From Musa acuminata AAA Group (taxonomy: Eukaryota; Streptophyta; Magnoliopsida; Zingiberales; Musaceae), in contig NC_088339.1 in the NCBI RefSeq assembly GCF_036884655.1, positions 26,493,501-26,557,500 on the forward strand: a DNA stretch of 64,000 bases, in the 5' to 3' direction. The notes under the pieces are model-generated. The model worked only from the letters and a program-made list of their open reading frames with translations. It made no database searches and was not told the DNA's origin. How positions within the stretch are numbered: the first letter of the stretch is position 1; the number at the start of each line of letters is the position of its first letter. Positions 33,009-45,400 of the stretch are shown here, piece by piece. A program made the translations under genes and the position numbers.

Positions 33009-34690
33009 TAACTCTGTTGTTAGAGGAGGTCGAGATGACTCATCCTACTTAAGCAATAGAAATAGTATTGGTATCGATCAGTAGTATGTGATACGCTCAT
33101 GATTTGCATGTCTTGTCATAATATACCGTTACATGATTTTAATTTTTTCTTTTTGTGCTTGCTATAGTGACTCTGTTATATGATCTGTTGATGTTTGTCT
33201 ACGTAGTCGTTTGTCAAAACTTTATGTCATCAAAATATGAGTCCTCTGCCTATGGTTTATGAGTTGTTATTTGCTTCGTTCAGCAGTGGTTATGGTGTTC
33301 ATATATCTATGCTTGTAAGGTGATTCATAATGCAATTAACAAATTCTAACTATGTTGTTAGAGGCGGTCCACATAACTTATCCAACTTAAGCAATAGCAA
33401 TAGTATTAGTATCAATCAGTATGTAATACGCTCATGGCTTGCATGTCATGTCACAAATCATTAGAGTTTTAGCTTCACGGCATCCAGAAAAACCATGTGA
33501 ACCGTCGCATGGGTTTCATTGGACTTATTATTGACACTAACAAGAAGTAAATTACATTATCATCACATTAAATTATAAGATGGATCATTGGAGTAGACTC
33601 AGAGGAAACAAGAAGCTCATCTCCACATGGAGACACCTCACAAATGTTTAATTATAGCACCACTTTATTCCTGCTACATTACATTAATTCTAGGGTGCTC
33701 ATCATAATACATATACATATCTATCTATCTATTTATTACATAATATAAAAGAGTAGGAAGAAATAAAGACTTATTATTTCAAGGGTGAAGTGTATCGAGA
33801 CATGTTCCACATTGGCAGTCATCATGTGATTGCGCAAGGTGTTGACAAAAGCTTAGATCTAAACAATCTACATTGAGATTATAATGTGTATGCTTGTAAT
33901 GAAGATGTTTTTTTTCCCCTTTATTTATGCAAACTTGTTTTAAGTTGATAAATACTTATTTTGATGTTTGACAAATTCCCTTCTCAGTATCACCACACAC
34001 CTTCAAATTTTCCTTCTTTTTTCTTTCTTCTTTGTATTATCCCACTAGTTTTAGCAAACAAAAAAGATTATGAAAAGTTTTTTTCTTTTAAGTACAGAAA
34101 TATATGTAAAATATCACAAAATAACTCAACCTCAGATTATCTCACATTATAAATTGACAAGAGTAACATGGACACCAAATCAATCAAACAATTCAATAAG
34201 AAATATTCTGTTTGGCTTTAGATAAACCTTACACACACATTATTCTTTGTATCGATTGCTACCTAAAGGAGGCACACTCGCTGACCATCATGTGCTCTTC
34301 TTCATCCTAAACAAATATATACGTATATTATACATAAGGAGGAAGCAATATGGTTTATTGGATCATCGATTATTGTTTTAGTAAATGGCTTCACTAGTAA
34401 TATCTTAATTGATAATACAATGGGCCTTTCTCGGCTTAAATTTGCGTAATTGAATCCTTGTATATTTAAATTAAAATTTCCAAAAGATATGCAAAAATAC
34501 TATGAACATTCTTATTGTCACATAAGAGTTATTAATAATTGAGTTTCTACATCTCTATTCCACCGGTCAAACACAAATGATTAAAGTTTTTGGATTTTGC
34601 TAGACTGAGGGATTGATAGGAAAAGACATATGTCTTTAATCAAAACTTTGACACATGGTTGCCAATTTGTTTAAAAAAATAAAAATTAAT
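33009..34690. repeat. RLP3 3' flank (duplicated cassette)
   Basis: It aligns over its length with 3030-4600 and 46259-47880, including the internal tandem duplication (motif at 33008 and again near 33343). No gene is seen; the 63-codon frame at 33961 is shared but eroding. Confidence 0.8.
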
Positions 34691-35274
34691 TTATTGAATT
34701 TACTATGTCAACTAGAATATGAATATAATATATTCTTTATATCGTGAAATACCATTTTACTAACTACTTGCGACTAGTACCTGAGTGTACCCACTCCTAA
34801 GTCATATATATGATAAATTATTTTTACTGTTGTACCCTTAACCTTCGTTCTGTCGTGCTCTAGTTATGGGTTGTCTTCACTGCATTATGGGAATCATCAT
34901 CACGATGATATTATTGTTACACCATCTCCGTTTTGCTTTATCATGGTAATGACTCCCACTGCGATATGATGACTCCCACGAAGATCACCTCCACAGCAAT
35001 GACCCTCATGACAACAACCTTCGAGACACCTAGGACCTACCTCTTATGACTCCTTTATTCATGTCTCAATCGGAGTAATCGAGGGAGGGAGGTCTTAAAG
35101 GTAAAGTGATCTTAGTGTACTGTGACAACAATGACAAACATATGATAGAGATGATGAACAAGATGGACGAGAGCACGGAGGTTCCTCGAGGAGGCAACGT
35201 GACTTTAGATGTACTACAATAATGAAAAATAAGAGTGAGGGCGAGGGTAAGCGTAAAACGATGGACAAAGATAC
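34690..35274. repeat. Distal duplicated flank shared with 47880-48480
   Basis: This segment aligns with the region after RLP5 (ATAATATATTCTTTA, CTAGTACCTG, GATGAACAAGATGGACGAGA) but has no counterpart after RLP1, where homology ends at a TA microsatellite. RLP3 and RLP5 cassettes therefore share a longer duplicated unit. No coding region is supported. Confidence 0.7.
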
Positions 35275-35537
35275 TGTTAGTTTGGCAAGTCCCATAGTCC
35301 CACATCGGGAAAACTAGGTTTGTTATCTTCTATTGGAACTATAAATAAGGGTCTGAACTTTGAAGTCAGATGCACCACAAGAGGTACCACAAGTGGCACC
35401 ACAAGAAAAACCTAAGTGTTTGCTTTGGGTTTAAGTCCAGGTTTTTCTTGTTTAGTATTTTCGGGTGTTTTATGGCCTAGGAACAGCATTTGTAATTGTC
35501 CCTTTTATAGTAGTGATAGCTCTAACCGATATGAGCA
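35275..35537. mobile_element. 263-bp insertion with snRNA-type upstream element, possibly a solo LTR
   Basis: Comparison with the paralogous site near 48475-48500 shows extra DNA here that begins TGTTAG and ends GAGCA, the TG...CA form of an LTR. It contains AGTCCCACATCG at 35296-35307, which matches the plant snRNA upstream element (RTCCCACATCG), and TATAAATA at 35340-35347, 32 bp further on, the spacing of Pol II snRNA promoters. No snRNA sequence follows. Three copies of CACCACAAG/ACCACAAG occur near 35370-35405. No clear target duplication is seen. Confidence 0.4.
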
Positions 35538-35589
35538 CGAAAAGGTGGGGTCAAGATAAACTCTTCGTTTAAAAAAATAAGTAATATTT

Positions 35590-36340
35590 TTCGAAGTACC
35601 GGCAATCAAGAATGGAATACACCTTGCAATTCACCTAAAAACCATCTTCTTGATGGGTCTCGCAGTACGCGAGCGTTAAGAAAAAGTAAATAAAGAAAAG
35701 AAAACGAGTTCTCAAATTACTAGCAATCGAGATTGGTATGGACCTCGTGATTCACGTAAAATCCATATTCTTGATCGAACCAGCAATACGCGAGCATCAA
35801 AAGAAAAGGATAATCAAGAAAGGGAAGCGGCGTACAAGGGACGGTAACCATGAGACGGATCTGGGGATGGAGACGGATCTAAGAAGAGAAATTTCTCTCG
35901 GTAAGGAATTTCCATTCCAATCTCGCACCGGAGCTCCTGCTGCTGCTCGCGTTGCCTCCGGTACCGGCGACAGACTCCAAAGAAGACGAGAGCGGCGACG
36001 AAGAAAAGATCACGTAGATGAGGAGGAGGAGGAGCTGCGACAGCGGCCCTCTCGTCGGCGGCGACAGCTTCGACGGGGTTTCTGGAGACCAAGGTGCGTT
36101 CGCTCGATCTTCCTCGCCCGTTTGGGCCGGAATTCAAATCTAACACATCATTTGGGCTTTTCTTGATTCGACCGTGAGCTTCGGGCTCGTGTTTTATCGG
36201 ATTCGATTTCAAGATTCGACTCACCAGTCTGCATTTGTATAACCTTCCAGAGTCTGAACAAATTCTGAACAAGATTAGAGCTCAAAATTTGTAGAAATAA
36301 GATATCGTTATAAGCTATTTCACAGATTAGATATCAAACA
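35590..36340. repeat. Duplicated GC-rich, gene-like segment (copy 2)
   Basis: It aligns with 22960-23760, including the two tandem units and the GC-rich part (35814-36160). The minus-strand frame again reads through LRDLFFVAALVFFGVC to PLYAASLS and stop. It carries an extra stretch near 36095-36160 absent from copy 1. Product and coding status are unknown. Confidence 0.5.
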
Positions 36341-36589
36341 TGTTTCGGTACAATGTTTTAAGTTAGAGAGTTACCTAAGGTCGCTAATAGCCACCATAAT
36401 GTTTTAAGTCAAGAAATTTCATGAAAGATGTTACAATGCTCAGGGCCTAAATCTTGGTTGTTTTGATGGAAACATGAATAGAAGATTAATCACATTCTAT
36501 AATATTTCTCTGGTCCAAACGAATGCATTTTATTTCTGTTGGGAAACACAAGAAGTTGATTCATGATTCATGATATGATAGGATTCTGA

Positions 36590-36867
36590 ATGCCACACCT
36601 GTGGTGGAAAGTAAGCAATGGAAAAGCCTCCACCATAAGTGAGTTTCCAATTTATATTGGACATTGACTTGTTTCCATGTTGCTTGAATTTGACTAGTGA
36701 CAATTTTGTTAAGACACATCTTCGTGTAGAACGTTCAGCCTCCCAGAGGTGACTCCTAACAGCTTTCTCCTCTAACGGAGAACTCATGCATGCTTTAGGC
36801 AAATATGAGCTTATGTATGTACGCACATGAGAGTTGCCGGCTTTAGGGGTAGAGCTGATCAATAAAC
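36590..36867 (+). promoter_or_regulatory. RLP4 promoter copy with decayed TATA box
   Basis: TTGACT occurs at 36664-36669 and 36690-36695; the middle site has become TTGAAT. The TATA core of the other copies (TTATATAC) reads TTATGTATG at about 36811. The ATG is at 36868. This fits a gene already dead. Confidence 0.6.
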
Positions 36868-39616
36868 ATGGGTGGGAGAACCCCTCTTACTGTCCTCCTC
36901 ACCTTTTCTCTTGTTGTTCTGAGCATCGAACTTGAGATTTCTCATGGCTGTCGAGAGACGGAGAGGAAAGCCCTCATCGACTTCAAACGTGGACTTCACG
37001 ATCCTTCCAATCGTCTTTCTTCCTGGGTCGGCGAGGATTGCTGTGCGTGGGAAGGAGTTGGCTGCAGCAGATCCTCTGGTCGTGTTATCAAGCTGGATCT
37101 TCGAAATAGACGTCAGACGGATCTAACTAAGGAGTGCACTCATTTGGAGGTGTACGACTTGTTGGATGATGATCCAGGATGCAAGTGGGCACTGCGTGGT
37201 GATATAACTCCTTCACTGCGTTCACTCCAACAACTTAATCACCTGGACCTCAGCGGCAACTGTTTTACGCATAAACCTATCCCCAAGTTCTTTGGAGCTT
37301 TCAGAAGACTTAACATATCGTGCAGGCTTCGTGGGTGTAGTACCTGACCAACTCGGAAATCTATCTACTTTGCAGCACCTCCACCTTTCTTATAACAACT
37401 ATAGGGATGGTGAAGGTGGTGGCTTCTTCTGCCTGTACCTTGAGAACACTACGATGGATCTCGCGGCTCACTTCCCTTCGGCACATTAACATGAATTGGG
37501 TTAGTTTTACAAATTCGTCCAACTGGTTGCAACATTTGAACGCGCTCCCACGTGTTCAAGAGATCGAATTAATTTCTTGTCACTCGAGAACCTTTCCTTG
37601 TTCGCTGTCTCATGCCAACTTCACATCTCTCACCACTCTTGATTTACGATACAATAATATAAACTCCATCATACCAGATTGGGGGTTCAATATTACTAGT
37701 CTCGAGATCTTTTATCTTGGTTGGAATGACCTATACGGAATCTTTCCTTATTCTATTACGAAGTTTACATCTCTCAGGGCTCTCGACTTGTCTGGGAGTG
37801 TGTTCCAAATTGGCTTCATGCAAGTAGCTCCTATATCCAACCACTGCAAGCTCCAAATTCTCTACCTGTGCTCTGTGCCTATCAATGATGTGCTTGCCAA
37901 TGTAAAAATGGTTTTATCCGGATGTCTTAAGAATAGCATGGAGGAATTGGACCTCGGTGGCACCCAACCGAGTGGTTCCTTTCTGAATTGGCCAGGGAAC
38001 ATCAAGAATCTCAAATCACTTTATCTTTCTTTCAACTCCATCTATGGATCAGTGCCTACGTCTATCGGGGATCTATCATTGCTACAACATTTGTTTTTAG
38101 TTTCCAATTATTTGAATAGGACGATTTCGAAAGGAATCGGACAACTGAAGAGCCTTGTCTCTTTGGATCTCTATCATAACTCGTTGAGCTTGTCGAAGGA
38201 AAACCTAGCTAATCTATCATGTTTGGAATATTTGGACATTTCGTACAACTTCAATGAATTGAACAAAAGCGATGAATGGATCCCTCCTTTTTCAATTTGG
38301 GAGACTCTACAAGGATTTTTGTCAAATAAGGCCCATGCCCCAAATTCAAAATTGGCTCTGAACACAAATCATTCTTTTTGAATTAGATTTATCAAATATA
38401 GGTATCAAAGAGATGATCCCCAACTGGCTTCCCTTTGATCTCCATTATTTGTATCTCTCCGATAATAAGATTACCGGTGAGGTGTCACAATTCTTTTCAA
38501 AACTGAAATATTTAATTCTTCGATCAAAAATCTCAAATACAATGCCAAGCTTATAATGATTTAATCTATCTACGAATAATATAAAGTGCCGGGATTCTCT
38601 TCTCTGTCGATTGAGGCATTTGGAAGAGCTTCAGCTTTCCAAACTTAATTCTTCTAATGGTTTAATCTATCTACGAATAATATAAAGTGGCAGGATTCTC
38701 TTCACTGTCGATTGTGGCATTTGCAAGAGCTTCAGCTTTCCAAAAATAATTTGTCAGGAGAGGTTGTTAATTGCTGAAAAAATTCCTCAAATTTACTTCT
38801 TTTAGATTTATCAAGCAACAAATTAGTAGGTGGAGTCCCTTGTTCACTCTGTAATTTGCAAACACTATGGTCATTGCACTTGAGTCACAATAATTTATTC
38901 GGGCGGATTCCTCTTTGTTTAAGGAGTTGCATAGAACTAGTTACTCTTGATCTGGGCCACAACAATTTTATCAGGAATATACCAACTTGGATTGGAGAAA
39001 GCTTATTGTACCTGAAGACACTTGGCTTACGCTCCAATGCCTTTACTGGAAGTATTCCTCAATTATCTTCTCTACCATCTCTTCGTATCTTGGATCTCTC
39101 CAACAACAATCTTTCAGGAACAATACCACAGGGCTTTGGGAACTTCAGTGTATTAAAAAGAGCTCCTATGTATCATTGTAGTTACTTCAAATCAACTCGA
39201 CGAGGAAGATATATGGCTCTTCATAAAAGGAAGTGAATTCAAGTATACCACCGATCAACATTCAATTAATACATTTATTGATCTCTCCAACAATAACTTA
39301 TTTGGATACATCCCTAAATAGTTGAGAAATTTGCATAGATTGCGAAGCTTAAATCTATCCAGAAATTAGCTTATTGGCCATATATCATGGAGCATTGGCG
39401 GAATGAAACAACTAGAAGTTCTCGATCTATCAAGTAATAATCTCTCGGGTGCAATTCCTTCAAGTTTGGTGGCCTTGAATTTCTTAAACCATTTGAATTT
39501 ATCATATAACAATCTTTCGGGAAGGATTCCTATTAACAACCAGTTGCAAACTTTTACTAATTCATCTATCTATGCTGGCAATCCAAACCTTTCCGGGCCC
39601 CCTCTCACCAAAAAAT
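36868..39616 (+). pseudogene. RLP4: LRR receptor-like pseudogene, frameshifted and 3' truncated
   Basis: It opens as a normal RLP: signal peptide, N-cap and DCCAWEGVGC over 36868-37310. A small deletion near 37312, where other copies have CTTAACCTCTCAG, shifts the frame. Open pieces continue at 37292-37489, 37407-38381, 38856-39236 and 39403-39639, with several stops between them and a 101-bp tandem duplication at 38560-38761. The gene ends abruptly after the C-cap (GNPNLSGPPLTKK, with the cysteine changed to serine) and runs directly into satellite array 3. The acidic stretch, membrane helix and tail are missing. Confidence 0.9.
38560..38761. repeat. 101-bp tandem duplication inside RLP4
   Basis: TTTAATCTATCTACGAATAA starts at 38560 and again at 38661. 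The two units differ at a few bases, so the duplication is not brand new. It lies in the most eroded part of the pseudogene. Confidence 0.85.
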
Positions 39617-41345
39617 TATATCACGGAATAGCAATTTAGTTAAGATAAAATAATATCCTTAACACATTCGAATAGAGATTAATGCTCTAAAATCAATGGG
39701 TATTTGATTATTTTTGTTAGCCACTAATTCAATCACCAACCTTTAACGATAAATTCTTAGCTCAATTGAATGATTTAATATATTAATAGAGTAAATAAAT
39801 GATAATGATTTGAGTGACTTTTTTGTTTCCTTTATTTAAGAATTGGACAAATAGTTGGATCAAGTAAATGATAGTGATTCGGAGTAATTTTATGTGATTG
39901 TCTTCGTTTAATGGATTGTTTAACATGACACAATATCCTTAATAGTAATTAACTTAAGATAAAATGATATTCTTAATATATTACAATAGGGATTAATATC
40001 CCAAAATCAACACTGTTGGGAATTTCACTGCTTAGCCACTGATTCAATCACTAATCTGATAACAAATTTTTAACTTAATTAAATGATTCCATGCATTAGT
40101 AAAGTCAATTAAATGACAATAATTTGAATGATTTTTTTTGTTTCCTTCATTTGGACAAATCACTAATCAAGTAAACGATAGCAAATTGGATTGCCTTTGG
40201 TGAATGGATTGGTTGATGTGACACGATATCCTTAATAGCAATTATCATGAGACAAAATGATATTCTTAATACATTGTAATGGAGATTAATGCTCCAAAAT
40301 CAATAAACCTAGGTATTTGACTGCTTTTGTTAGTTACTGATTCAGTCACTAACCTTTGATGATAAATTCTCGGGTTAATTGACTGATTCAACACATTACT
40401 TGAGCATAATGATTTGAGTGACTTTTTTTTGTTTCTTCCGTTCAAGAATTGGATAATTTCCTAGGTCAAGTTAACGATGATGATTCGAAATAGTTTTCTT
40501 TGATTATCTTTAGAGAATGGATTGTTTGACTTGATATCCTTAATAGTAGTTAACTTGAGATAAGCTAATATCCTTAATATATTGAAATATAGATTAATGC
40601 TTTAAAATCAACACTTTTGAGTAGTTGATTGCTTCTATTAGCCACTGATTTAATAACCAACTTTTGATTTTAAAAACTTAATTGAATGATTCAAGACATT
40701 AGTGGAGTCAAGTAAATGACAATGATTTGAGTGATTTTTTTTTTTGTTTTCTTTATTTAAGAATTAGATAATTTATTGATTTAAGTAAATGATGGTAATT
40801 TGGAGTAGCTTTCTTTGGTTGCCTTTAGAGAATATATCATTTCACAGGACACGATGCCCTTAGTAATAGTTAACTTGAGATAAGTCGATGTCTTTAATAC
40901 ATTGAAATAGAGATTAATGCTTCAAAATTAACACTCCAAGTGTTTGATTGCTTCTATATTTAATAAATAATTTTCGATGATAAAAACTTAATTGAATGAT
41001 TCAAACAATAATAGAGTCAAGTAAATGACAATGATTTGAGTGACTTTTCTTTATTCCTTAATTGGACAAATCATTTGGTCAAAATAAACGATAGCGATTT
41101 AGAGTAGTTTTCTTTGGTTGCCTTGAAAGAAGGGATTGTTTGACGTGACATAATGTTTTAATAACAATTAACCTGAGATAAACTAATGTCCTTAATACAT
41201 TAAAATAGAGATTAATGCTTCAAAATTAACACTTATAAGTATTTGATTATTTTTGTTAGCCAGTGATTCAATAATGTTTTGAGTGACTTTTTTTGTTTCC
41301 TCTATTTAAGAATCGGATAAATTACTGGTCAAATAAATAATAAGG
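39617..41345. repeat. AT-rich tandem array, unit about 300 bp (array 3)
   Basis: Six units, with the landmark (AGATTAATGCTyCAAAATCAA-like) near 39673, 39988, 40280, 40590, 40910 and 41208, spacing about 290-320 bp. It begins TTATATCACGGAATAGCAATT directly in the 3' end of RLP4, the same boundary as array 1. No coding capacity. Confidence 0.85.
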
Positions 41346-41379
41346 ATTCAGAATATTGATTTTGAATCTTGAATATATA

Positions 41380-42010
41380 TTAATAAGATGACAAATGTCT
41401 AGAAAAAATCTTAGATAAGTATAATTAATACGAAACACCATTGTAATTAATACATCTCTTAGATAATAATAATACCATCTTCAATAGTATATTAATAATT
41501 AATATTTATTATTATAAATAAGAAGTCATCTCCAGCATTGTCTTGTATACGAGAAATTCATTCATTGAAAAGTCAAGTATATGCTATCTTCAGAAAAACA
41601 AAAAAAACCATATGAGTAATTAAGTGCACCCGCATAACTACAAATAATTATTACTTTCCTATTGTTTGGTAATAGGAAAATGCATATAGTAATACACATC
41701 CGTTGGGATTGAAAATAACTTATCAGTCTACCTCCTCGAGTTACCGATTGATGCTGATGTAATACGTGGAAACAACCGCAATTTCCAATCTTTGGAATTC
41801 CTTTCTTTTTTGTTTTTCAGAAAGACAACTTTTCATTGCATCAGAAAAAGCACCGGAAGGGTCGGACGGTTTGCCTAAGTCGTCCAGCTTATAACATTGT
41901 TAGAACCCAAAGTTTCTACCAAAAATAAAAAATATTAATTGATGCACTTTGCAATTTAAGAATCTTGGTACATAGATGAGATCAAAAGAGTACTATTTTG
42001 CCATAAATTT
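41380..42010. repeat. Duplicated spacer plus LINE tail upstream of RLP5
   Basis: 41380-41800 matches the spacer at 8790-9343, and 41800-42010 matches the LINE-tail remnant at 9344-9560 (GACAACTTTTCATTGCATCAG, AGAACCCAAAGTTTCTACCA). RLP2 and RLP5 thus share their whole upstream cassette. No gene is present. Confidence 0.65.
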
Positions 42011-42029
42011 CATGCTACACTGACGAGGG

Positions 42030-42452
42030 CTTTTTACTTCCGCCACCAATCTCCAATCATACTGTTGGATGTCTGCTTAAATCTGAGGTCAATCTCGGTT
42101 AGCGATATGGTCTGATGTATAATAAATATATTACTTTCCCAAAGGTTTGACTGGTAGATTAGGATTATGATCAGGAACGCGACACCTATGGTGGAAATTA
42201 AGCGATCAATGGAAAAGCCTCCACCATATGTGAGTTTCAATTTGTATTGGACATTGAATTGTTTCCATGCTTGACTTTGACTCGTGACAATTTTGTTGGA
42301 CACATCTTTGTATGGAACATTCAGCCTCATCCAGTAGTTCCCTCATGATAACTTTCTCCTCTAACGGGGCAGTCACGCATACGTTAGGCAAATATGAGCT
42401 TATATACACACATGAGAGCGAGCTGCTTTAGGAGTAGAGCTCACCGTTAAAC
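42030..42452 (+). promoter_or_regulatory. RLP5 promoter: W-box pair and TATA box
   Basis: Abutting TTGACT sites lie at 42271-42276 and 42277-42282; the upstream third site reads TTGAAT here. A TATATA core lies at about 42400-42406, roughly 47 bp before the ATG at 42453. It is otherwise almost the same as the RLP2 promoter. Confidence 0.6.
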
Positions 42453-45400
42453 ATGGGCGGGAGAACCCCTCTTCTTGTCCTCACCTTTTCTCTTGCTGTT
42501 CTGAGCATTGAGCTTGGGATTTCTCATGGCTTCCGAGAGACGGAGAGGAAAGCCCTCATCGACTTCAAGCGTGGACTTCATGATCCTTCCAATCGTCTCT
42601 CTTCCTGGGTCGGCGAGGACTGTTGTGCGTGGGAAGGAGTTGGCTGCAGCAACATCTCTGGTCATGTTATCAAGCTGGATCTTCGAAATAAACGTCGGAC
42701 TGATCTAACTAAGGACTGCACTCATCAGGAGGTGTACGACATGTTGGATGATGATCCAGGATGCAAATGGGCAGTGCGTGGTGACATAACTCCATCACTG
42801 CGTTCTCTCCAACAACTTAATCGCCTGGACCTCAGCGGCAACTATTTTATGCATAAACCTATCCCAAAGTTCTTGGGAGCTTTCAGAAGACTAACATATC
42901 TTAACCTCTCAGGTGCAGGCTTCGTGGGTAGAGTACCTGACCAGCTCGGAAATCTATCCACTTTGCAGCATCTCGACCTTTCTTATAACTTCTATGGGGA
43001 TGATGAAGGTGATGGCTTCTTCTTCTTGTACCTTGAGAACACGAGATGGATCTCTATGCTCACTTCCCTTCGGCATCTTAACATGACTCGTGTCCGTTTT
43101 ACAAATGCGGCCAACTGGTTCCAAGATTTGAATGCACTACCACAGATACAAGAGATTGAATTAAGAGGTTGTGACTTAGGGACCTTTCCACGCTCGCTGT
43201 CTCATGTCAACTTCACCTCTCTCACCACTCTTGATTTACGATACAATGATATAAACTCCACCATACCAGATTGGGTGTTCAGTATTACTAGCCTCGAGTT
43301 CCTTTATCTTGGTGGGAATGAAATATACGGATTCTTTCCTGATTCTGTTACGAAGTTGACTTCTCTTAGGGCACTCGACTTGTCTGGGAGTGAGTTCCAA
43401 GATGGCTTCATGCGATTAGCTCCTATATCCAACCTCTGCAAGCTCCAAATTCTCGATCTAAGCTATGTGCCTATTAACGATGTGTTTGCCAATCTAAAAA
43501 TGGTTTTCTCTGGATGTCTTAAGTATAGTATGGAGGAATTGGACCTCAGCGACACCCAGCTGAGTGGTTCCTTTCCGGATTGGCTAGGGAACATCAAGAA
43601 TCTTAAATCTCTTGATCTTTCTTTCAACTCTATCTATGGATCAGTGCCTGCATCTATCGGGAATCTATCATCGCTGCAACATTTGTATTTATATTCCAAT
43701 GAGTTGAAGGGGACAATTTCGAAAGGAATCGGACAACTGAAGAGCCTTGTTGATTTGGATCTCTCCAATAACTCGTTGAGCTTATCGGAGGACGACCTAG
43801 CTAATCTATCGAGTTTGAAATATTTGGACATTTCATACAACTTCATTGAATTGGATAAAAGCGATGATTGGATCCCTCCTTTTCGGCTTCAAAGTCTCTT
43901 CATGGATTTCTGCCAAATCGGGCCCACGCCCCAATTTCCAAAATGGCTCCGAACACAAACTACTCTTCGTCAACTATATTTGTCAAGTGCAAGTATCAAA
44001 GATATGTTTTTCGATAGGCTTCCTTCTAGTCTTGAGTATTTGGATCTCTCCAATAATTCTTTATCAGGACATCTTCCTCCAAAAATATTAAACATGATGC
44101 CAAGACTCAAATATTTGGATCTCTCCAACAACAAGATTACTGGTGAGATGAGTTCTTTCTAGATATTTATATTTCTCTCAAATAACTTCTTCTTAGGGCA
44201 TTTTCATCCAAGAATCTCAAACACAATGCCAAACTTACTATCGTTTGATTTATCTATCGTTTCAAGCTCTTTATTTTTTCTTTTTGAAATACTCCAATTT
44301 TCAAAATGGCTCCAAACACAAATATCCCATCATGTTTTATATTTTCACTTGCAGAAGTAAAAGACATGATTCTCGATGGGCATCCTTCTAGTCTTGAGTA
44401 TTTGGATCTTTCTTATAACTCTCTCCATGGATCACAACTTGTATCTCTTGGAAACCTCTCTATGCTGCAATCTTTGGATTTAGGATCCAACAATTTGAAT
44501 GGGATGCTTCCGGAAGGCATCAAATGGTTGAAGGGCCTCGTCGAATTGGATCTCTACAATAACTCGTTGAGCTTATCGGAGGTCCAATTGGCTAATCTAT
44601 CAAGTTTGAAATATTTGGACATTTCATACAACTCTATATACTTGAACAAAAGCGATGACTGGATCCCTCCCTTTCAACTTAACACCCTTCGCTTGGGATT
44701 CTGTCAAATATTGCCCAGGCCCCATTTTCCGAAATGGCTCCGAACACAAACCACTCTTGGTGAATTAGATTTATCAAATACAGGTATGAAAGGAACGATT
44801 CCCAACTGGCTTCCATCCGGTCTCGAGTATTTGGATCTCTCCAATAATATGATTGGCGGTGATGTACCATATTATTTTTCAAATCTAACTACGTTGGATC
44901 TCAGCAATAACTCGTTATCAGGATATCTTCCTCCAAAATTATCAATCATGATGCCAAGTCTGGAATATTTGTCTCTCTCCGACAATAATATTATGGGTGA
45001 GATGCCACAATTCTTTCCAAAAATCTCAAACACAATGTCAAGTTTACGATGGTTCGATCTATCTGCCAATAATCTGAGTGGTGGCATCCCCTTCTCTTTT
45101 TGTCGAATCAAGTCTTTGGTAGTGCTTAGGCTTTCTAAAAATAATTTGTCAGGGAAGCTTCCTAATTGCTGGAAAAATTCTTCAAATTTAGTTATCTTAG
45201 ACTTATCAAGCAACAAATTACAAGGAGGACTTCCTGACTCCCTCAGCAATTTACAAACTCTACAGTCACTACATCTGAACTACAATAATTTTATGGGACA
45301 AATCCCTCTTTCTTTCAGAAATTTTACCGGATTGGTTACTCTTGATCTGGCTCACAACAAATTCGTCGGCAATATACCAAATTGGATTGGAGAAAGCCTA

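Noticed and set aside
35296..35347. Functional snRNA gene
   Set aside because: The promoter-like elements are present, but the sequence downstream does not resemble U1, U2, U4, U5 or U6.
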